A DNA stretch of 64,000 bases, taken from Anaerolineales bacterium. GTDB taxonomy: Bacteria > Chloroflexota > Anaerolineae > Aggregatilineales > J027. The notes under the pieces were generated by a model. That model had not been told where the DNA came from. It was given only the letters and a program-made list of their open reading frames with translations, and made no database searches. The stretch covers positions 744,001 to 808,000 of the forward strand of contig JACKCI010000002.1 in NCBI GenBank assembly GCA_020634155.1, written 5' to 3'. A program made the translations under genes and the position numbers. This document shows, piece after piece, positions 59,642-64,000 of this stretch. Every line of letters begins with the position of its first letter. The first letter of the stretch is position 1.

Positions 59642-61078
59642 ATGCGTTATGTTGTGTTTTTAATTGTGTTACTCATGGTCATCATGCCCGTTGCGGCTCA
59701 AGACGGCACTGGCTACGAGGCCGCCATGTTGCCCGATTATGCAGCAGACCTTGACGCCTTCCCCCATGCCCCGCGCTACTCCATGACCATCAATCTTGAC
59801 TTAGGCGCTGACCAAGCCACTTTTAGCGGTTTTCAATCGGTAACATACACCAATGAATCCAGCGACACCCTCAACGAGATTGTCTTCCGCCTTTATCCCA
59901 ATTATGAATCCTACGGTGGGGTGTTAACTGTCAACCGTGTCCAAATCGCAGGTAGCCCTATCACCCCCACCTATGATGCCACCAATAGTGTGATGCACGT
60001 TGCTTTAGCTGAACCCCTCGCGCCGAATGCCAGCATTACCATCGACCTTGCCTATACCACCATTGTGGTTAACGACCGTGTGCGGCTATATGGGCAATTC
60101 AGCTATAGCAATGGTGTACTGGCAACGCCCAATTTCTTCCCTCAACTGTCGGTCTATGAGACAGGTGCAGGGTGGTGGGAATATGCCGTTCAACCCCAAG
60201 GTGATGCGGTCTATAGTGAGACCAGCTTCTTCGATGTACAGGTCACCACCGCCAGCGATGTGATTGTCATTACCAGTGGAAGCCGTGTGGCCGACACTCT
60301 CAATGCTGATGGTAGCCGCACAGTGCGTTATCTGGCTCCCCTCATGCGCGACTTCTCATTGATGGCAAGTAGCGCCTTTGAGACCATCAGCGATACCCAA
60401 GACGGCATCCAAATTGATGTTCATTACCTGCCTAGTGGCACACGTGGGGCCGATGCGGTATTGGCTTATGCGAAGGTTGCGGTCCAAACCTTCAATGAAC
60501 TGTTTGGCCCCTATCCCTTTGCTGAGTTGGATATTGTCGAGACCTATACCAACGCGGGCGGCATTGAGTATCCGGGTCTGATTGTGGTACAAGATGATGC
60601 GTGGAACTCGCTCGATACTTTCCTTGAGGTGGTGGTCGCCCATGAGGTGGCCCATCAGTGGTGGTACAGCTTGGTGGGGAATGACCAAACCGCTTATCCT
60701 TGGATGGATGAAGCCCTTGCCCAATATGCCACCGCTCTCTACTATGGCAAGGCCTATGGCCCAACGGCGGATGATGCCGTTTTTGACTCATATCAAGGCA
60801 ATTGGCAGCGGTATCTAAACGACTTTAGCGACCTGCCCATCGGTGGGCCAGTGACCGACTACCCCGACAATGCCTATTATTACATCGTTTACCAAAAAGG
60901 GCCGTTGTTCTTCAAGACCTTAGCCGACACCTATGGCGAAGCGGCGTTACTCTCCGCCCTCAACGATTATTTCATGGCCTATCGTTATGAGGTTGCCACC
61001 CCTGCCGATATGCAAGCCAGCTTTGAAGCCTCCCTAGGTGCTGATCTTGACGTACTATTCACGGAATGGGTCGGCTAG
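59642..61078 (+). CDS. Second M1-family zinc metallopeptidase, secreted
   Basis: A 478-aa paralogue of the gene before it, without lipobox. The start MRYVVFLIVLLMVIMPVAAQ (signal peptide) has AAAGGAGAG upstream; the frame is open far upstream but only as overlap. Zinc motif H-E-V-A-H-Q-W-W-Y, the Glu in P-W-M-D-E-A-L, and G-G-I-E-Y-P-G-L-I as the amino-peptidase-type loop. The two proteins differ in anchoring, so one may work at the cell and one away from it. Confidence 0.9.
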   Translation: MRYVVFLIVLLMVIMPVAAQDGTGYEAAMLPDYAADLDAFPHAPRYSMTINLDLGADQATFSGFQSVTYTNESSDTLNEIVFRLYPNYESYGGVLTVNRVQIAGSPITPTYDATNSVMHVALAEPLAPNASITIDLAYTTIVVNDRVRLYGQFSYSNGVLATPNFFPQLSVYETGAGWWEYAVQPQGDAVYSETSFFDVQVTTASDVIVITSGSRVADTLNADGSRTVRYLAPLMRDFSLMASSAFETISDTQDGIQIDVHYLPSGTRGADAVLAYAKVAVQTFNELFGPYPFAELDIVETYTNAGGIEYPGLIVVQDDAWNSLDTFLEVVVAHEVAHQWWYSLVGNDQTAYPWMDEALAQYATALYYGKAYGPTADDAVFDSYQGNWQRYLNDFSDLPIGGPVTDYPDNAYYYIVYQKGPLFFKTLADTYGEAALLSALNDYFMAYRYEVATPADMQASFEASLGADLDVLFTEWVG

Positions 61079-61095
61079 ACGACTTTATGCTTAAT

Positions 61096-61120
61096 GGGGC
61101 GATTTGCAGCAGGTCGCCCC
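61096..61120 (+). terminator. Hairpin after the second M1 peptidase gene
   Basis: GGGGCGA (61096-61102), 11-base loop, TCGCCCC (61114-61120). A perfect 7-bp stem but only a weak T-run (TGCCTCGTTT), so the stop may be partial. Confidence 0.6.
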
Positions 61121-61249
61121 TGCCTCGTTTCTTCCTCCAATAAAAAATCTCAATAGCAGCCATAATCAGGAAGCCCTTAGCGGATACGCCATTTTAGGGT
61201 ATGATTCGGGCTGAGTTAAGAGGACGATTGAGTAGTAGAAAGTAACGCT

Positions 61250-63982
61250 ATGTCAAATAAATATCCCCCAGTGGACGCTTTTGGGGCCAAAGCTACACTG
61301 CAAACATCTTTCGGCCCCGTCGCATACTACCGCCTCAGCAAATTGAGTGAGGACGGCATTGGGCAGGTGGATCGCTTGCCTTTCAGCATCAAGATTCTGC
61401 TCGAAAACCTGCTGCGTCACGTCGATAACTACACCGTCAATGCTGATGATGTGCGGCAAATGGCAGCATGGAACCCCAACGCTACCGAACAAGCCGAGAT
61501 TGCCTTCCGTCCAGCGCGGGTGGTTTTGCAGGACTTCACGGGTGTGCCAGCGGTGGTTGACCTTGCCGCCTTACGCTCGGCTATGCAACGCTTGAATGGT
61601 GACCCATCCCTAATTAACCCTGTTGTTCCCGTCGATTTGGTGATTGACCACTCGGTACAGGTCGATTACTTTGCCTCTGAAGACGCGCTGCAACTCAACG
61701 CCGACATCGAATTCCGCCGCAACCGTGAGCGCTACGAGTTCTTGAAGTGGGGCCAAGGGGCCTTTAGCAACTTCCGCGTGGTGCCGCCTGCAACGGGTAT
61801 CGTGCATCAAGTGAATCTCGAATATCTTGCCAAGGGTGTCTTTGTGCGCGAAGAGGCCGACGGCACCAAGATTGCCGTGCCCGATACCCTTGTTGGTACC
61901 GACTCACACACCACCATGATTAATGGCCTTGGGGTACTGGGGTGGGGCGTTGGTGGGATTGAAGCCGAGGCCGTGATGCTCGGTCAACCCATCTTCATGC
62001 TGACCCCCGAAGTCATCGGCTTCAAGCTACATGGCAAATTACAAGAGGGTGTGACCGCCACTGACTTAACCTTGAACGTGGTGCAAATGCTACGGAAGAA
62101 GGGCGTGGTCGAGAAGTTTGTGGAGTTCTACGGCCCCGGCTTGAGCAACATCAGCTTGCCTGACCGTGCCACCATTGCGAATATGGCCCCTGAATATGGT
62201 GCTACGATGGGCTTCTTCCCCGTCGATTTTGAGACGATTGACTACCTGCTCCGTACCAACCGCAGTCCCGAAGAGGCCCAACTGGTCGAAACTTACATGA
62301 AGGCCCAAGGGTTGTATCGCACCGACGAGACTCCCGACCCCATCTTCACGGATACCCTTGAACTTGACCTCGCTACCGTTGAACCCAGCATGGCTGGCCC
62401 CAAGCGCCCCCAAGACCGCGTCGTCTTGCGTGATTTGCAGGGTGATTTCCGCCAATCACTGACGGGTCCAGTGGGGGCCAAGGGCTTTGGCTTAGGTGAA
62501 GACAAGCTTGATGCCAAGGGCACCTATGCCGATAACGGTGATAGCATGGACATGAAGCATGGCGCAGTGGTCATTGCCGCCATCACCAGTTGCACCAACA
62601 CCAGCAACCCCAGCGTGATGTTGGCGGCGGGCTTGGTGGCGCGTAACGCGGTCAAGAAGGGCTTGACGGTACCGCCCTATGTCAAGACTAGCCTTGCTCC
62701 CGGCTCCAAAGTTGTGACTGAATACCTCAACAAATCCGGCCTGACCGAGTATCTTGATGCGCTCGGCTTCCAGACCGTCGGCTATGGTTGCACGACTTGT
62801 ATCGGCAACTCTGGCCCCTTGCCCGATGCGGTGGTCAAGGTGGTTAAAGACAGTGACCTCGTGGTAGGGGCCGTCCTCAGCGGCAACCGCAACTTTGAAG
62901 GCCGTGTTAATCCCTTTACCCGCGCCAACTATCTGGCCTCTCCGCCGCTGGTCGTGGCCTATGCCTTGGCTGGGACACTCGACATCGACCTCTACAATGA
63001 CCCGCTTGGCATCGGCAGCGATGGGCAGCCTGTCTATCTCAAGGATATTTGGCCCACCCAAGAGGAAATCTTGGAGACCGTGCAAACCCAGATTTCACCA
63101 GAGATGTATGCCAAGCACTATGGACGCGTCTTTACGGATAACGCCACATGGAACGACATCCCCAAGTTTGAGAGCGAAGTCTATCCTTGGGATGAAAGCT
63201 CGACCTATGTCCAAGAGCCGCCTTTCTTCATTGACCTCACCTCCGATGTTCCCGCCTTGCAGAGCATTCACGGGGCGCGGGTACTGGTCAAGGTTGGCGA
63301 CAGCATCACCACCGACCACATCTCGCCCGCAGGGTCTATCCCCAAGGACAGTCCAGCAGGTCAATATCTGATTGAGCATGGTGTGGAACTGCGCGATTTC
63401 AACAGCTACGGCTCACGGCGTGGCAATGACCGCGTGATGACGCGTGGCACCTTCGGCAATATCCGCTTGCGGAATCAAATCGCTCCCGGCACCGAAGGCG
63501 GCTGGTCAACCTACCTGCCCACCAACGCCGTCATGAGCATTTATGATGCCTCATTGATGTACAAGGAAGACAACACCCCCTTGGTCGTGATTGCGGGCAA
63601 GGAATACGGCACAGGTTCGAGCCGTGACTGGGCCGCCAAGGGCACCCTGTTGCTGGGTGTCAAGGCAGTGCTGGCCGAGAGCTATGAGCGCATTCACCGC
63701 AGCAACTTGGTCTTTATGGGGATACTACCTCTCCAATTCAAGGATGGGCAAAACGCAACTACGCTCAACTTGACAGGCCGTGAGACCTTCGATATCGAAG
63801 TGCCGGATGACCTCAAGCCTTGGCAAGATGTGACGGTGACCTTCACCCGTGAAAATGGCACGACGGGCAGCTTTACGATGGTGGCACGTGTCGATACACC
63901 CGTTGAGGTGGATTACTACCGTAATGGGGGTATCTTGCACACGGTTTTGCGGAATCTGTTACTTGCGGATCCGATGGCCTAG
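61250..63982 (+). CDS. acnA: Aconitate hydratase A
   Basis: A 910-aa TCA-cycle enzyme, citrate to isocitrate. 4Fe-4S Cys ligands are in I-T-S-C-T-N-T-S and G-Y-G-C-T-T-C-I-G-N-S-G-P-L. Active-site landmarks: V-G-T-D-S-H-T-T-M-I, R-N-F-E-G-R, and the C-terminal Y-G-T-G-S-S-R-D-W-A. The length is usual for AcnA/IRP-like. Whole gene, with its stop 18 bp before the window edge. The upstream gap (61121-61249) holds no feature I can name. Confidence 0.97.
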   Translation: MSNKYPPVDAFGAKATLQTSFGPVAYYRLSKLSEDGIGQVDRLPFSIKILLENLLRHVDNYTVNADDVRQMAAWNPNATEQAEIAFRPARVVLQDFTGVPAVVDLAALRSAMQRLNGDPSLINPVVPVDLVIDHSVQVDYFASEDALQLNADIEFRRNRERYEFLKWGQGAFSNFRVVPPATGIVHQVNLEYLAKGVFVREEADGTKIAVPDTLVGTDSHTTMINGLGVLGWGVGGIEAEAVMLGQPIFMLTPEVIGFKLHGKLQEGVTATDLTLNVVQMLRKKGVVEKFVEFYGPGLSNISLPDRATIANMAPEYGATMGFFPVDFETIDYLLRTNRSPEEAQLVETYMKAQGLYRTDETPDPIFTDTLELDLATVEPSMAGPKRPQDRVVLRDLQGDFRQSLTGPVGAKGFGLGEDKLDAKGTYADNGDSMDMKHGAVVIAAITSCTNTSNPSVMLAAGLVARNAVKKGLTVPPYVKTSLAPGSKVVTEYLNKSGLTEYLDALGFQTVGYGCTTCIGNSGPLPDAVVKVVKDSDLVVGAVLSGNRNFEGRVNPFTRANYLASPPLVVAYALAGTLDIDLYNDPLGIGSDGQPVYLKDIWPTQEEILETVQTQISPEMYAKHYGRVFTDNATWNDIPKFESEVYPWDESSTYVQEPPFFIDLTSDVPALQSIHGARVLVKVGDSITTDHISPAGSIPKDSPAGQYLIEHGVELRDFNSYGSRRGNDRVMTRGTFGNIRLRNQIAPGTEGGWSTYLPTNAVMSIYDASLMYKEDNTPLVVIAGKEYGTGSSRDWAAKGTLLLGVKAVLAESYERIHRSNLVFMGILPLQFKDGQNATTLNLTGRETFDIEVPDDLKPWQDVTVTFTRENGTTGSFTMVARVDTPVEVDYYRNGGILHTVLRNLLLADPMA

Positions 63983-64000
63983 TTCGACGTAGAATCACAA

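Noticed and set aside
62492..63085. Minus-strand 197-codon frame opposite acnA
   Set aside because: Antisense shadow of conserved aconitase codons.
1..64000. tRNA or rRNA genes
   Set aside because: No T-loop GGTTCGA-type signature with matching acceptor arms and no rRNA-like conserved block was found by eye in the gaps; tRNAscan-SE or Infernal would be decisive.

Overview
The window looks like a chromosomal segment of a Chloroflexota bacterium, probably in or near the Anaerolineae. This is an inference from style: secreted proteins with Pro-Thr-Asn-Thr-Pro tails, an Ig-like/alpha-2-macroglobulin giant, many transmembrane signalling proteins and ordinary bacterial housekeeping genes at middling GC. 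I see no rRNA, tRNA, CRISPR array, insertion sequence or phage gene.

The left third (1-18.6 kb) is almost wholly on the minus strand. A tight run reads from about 15241 leftwards: a VWA-TM-FHA receptor, a PP2C phosphatase with a membrane segment and a calcium-repeat/PTNTP tail, a glycosyltransferase, a Wzz-like protein, two DUF488 proteins and a dual-OB-like protein. A second Wzz protein, a BY-kinase-like ATPase with a degraded P-loop, RmlA, RmlB, a YihY membrane protein and a partial alpha-2-macroglobulin follow. This reads as a cell-surface polysaccharide and envelope region with Ser/Thr-phosphorylation signalling. Upstream lies an ATGA-coupled histidine kinase, response regulator and MFS exporter operon.

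The middle (18.6-32.2 kb) holds a HEAT-repeat protein, a DNA glycosylase, a Uma2 nuclease-like protein, a YqiA-type hydrolase, an LCP protein followed in the same frame by a GlgE-like/GH13 protein, and a membrane glycosyltransferase. Then come rplU, rpmA and an rpmE whose product carries a C-terminal domain resembling the RNA polymerase alpha-CTD, followed by thymidine kinase, a TlpA-like lipoprotein, DinB and glnS. A more AT-rich glycan island (32.4-37.9 kb) has an exostosin-like protein, a methyltransferase, GT2, a CapK-like ligase and GT4.

From 38.2 to 53.1 kb lies a complete group 3b-type [NiFe] hydrogenase: beta, a cNMP-fold protein, gamma, delta and alpha subunits, a maturation protease and HypF, C, D, with HypE, A, B further on. 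Between the two hyp blocks sit a canonical stand-alone cNMP protein, a fused ADP-forming acyl-CoA synthetase and a TetR/epimerase pair with a clear operator. Together they suggest fermentative H2 metabolism coupled to NAD(P)H and acetyl-CoA-derived ATP. The right end (53.2-64 kb) has a sortase, an SRAP protein, greA-lysS, an atypical kinase-like protein, two tandem secreted M1 peptidases and aconitase.

The best candidates for something new are the L31-alphaCTD-like fusion, the FHA/PP2C/DUF488/dual-OB gene string, and the hydrogenase-embedded cNMP-fold protein without the canonical phosphate-binding Glu.
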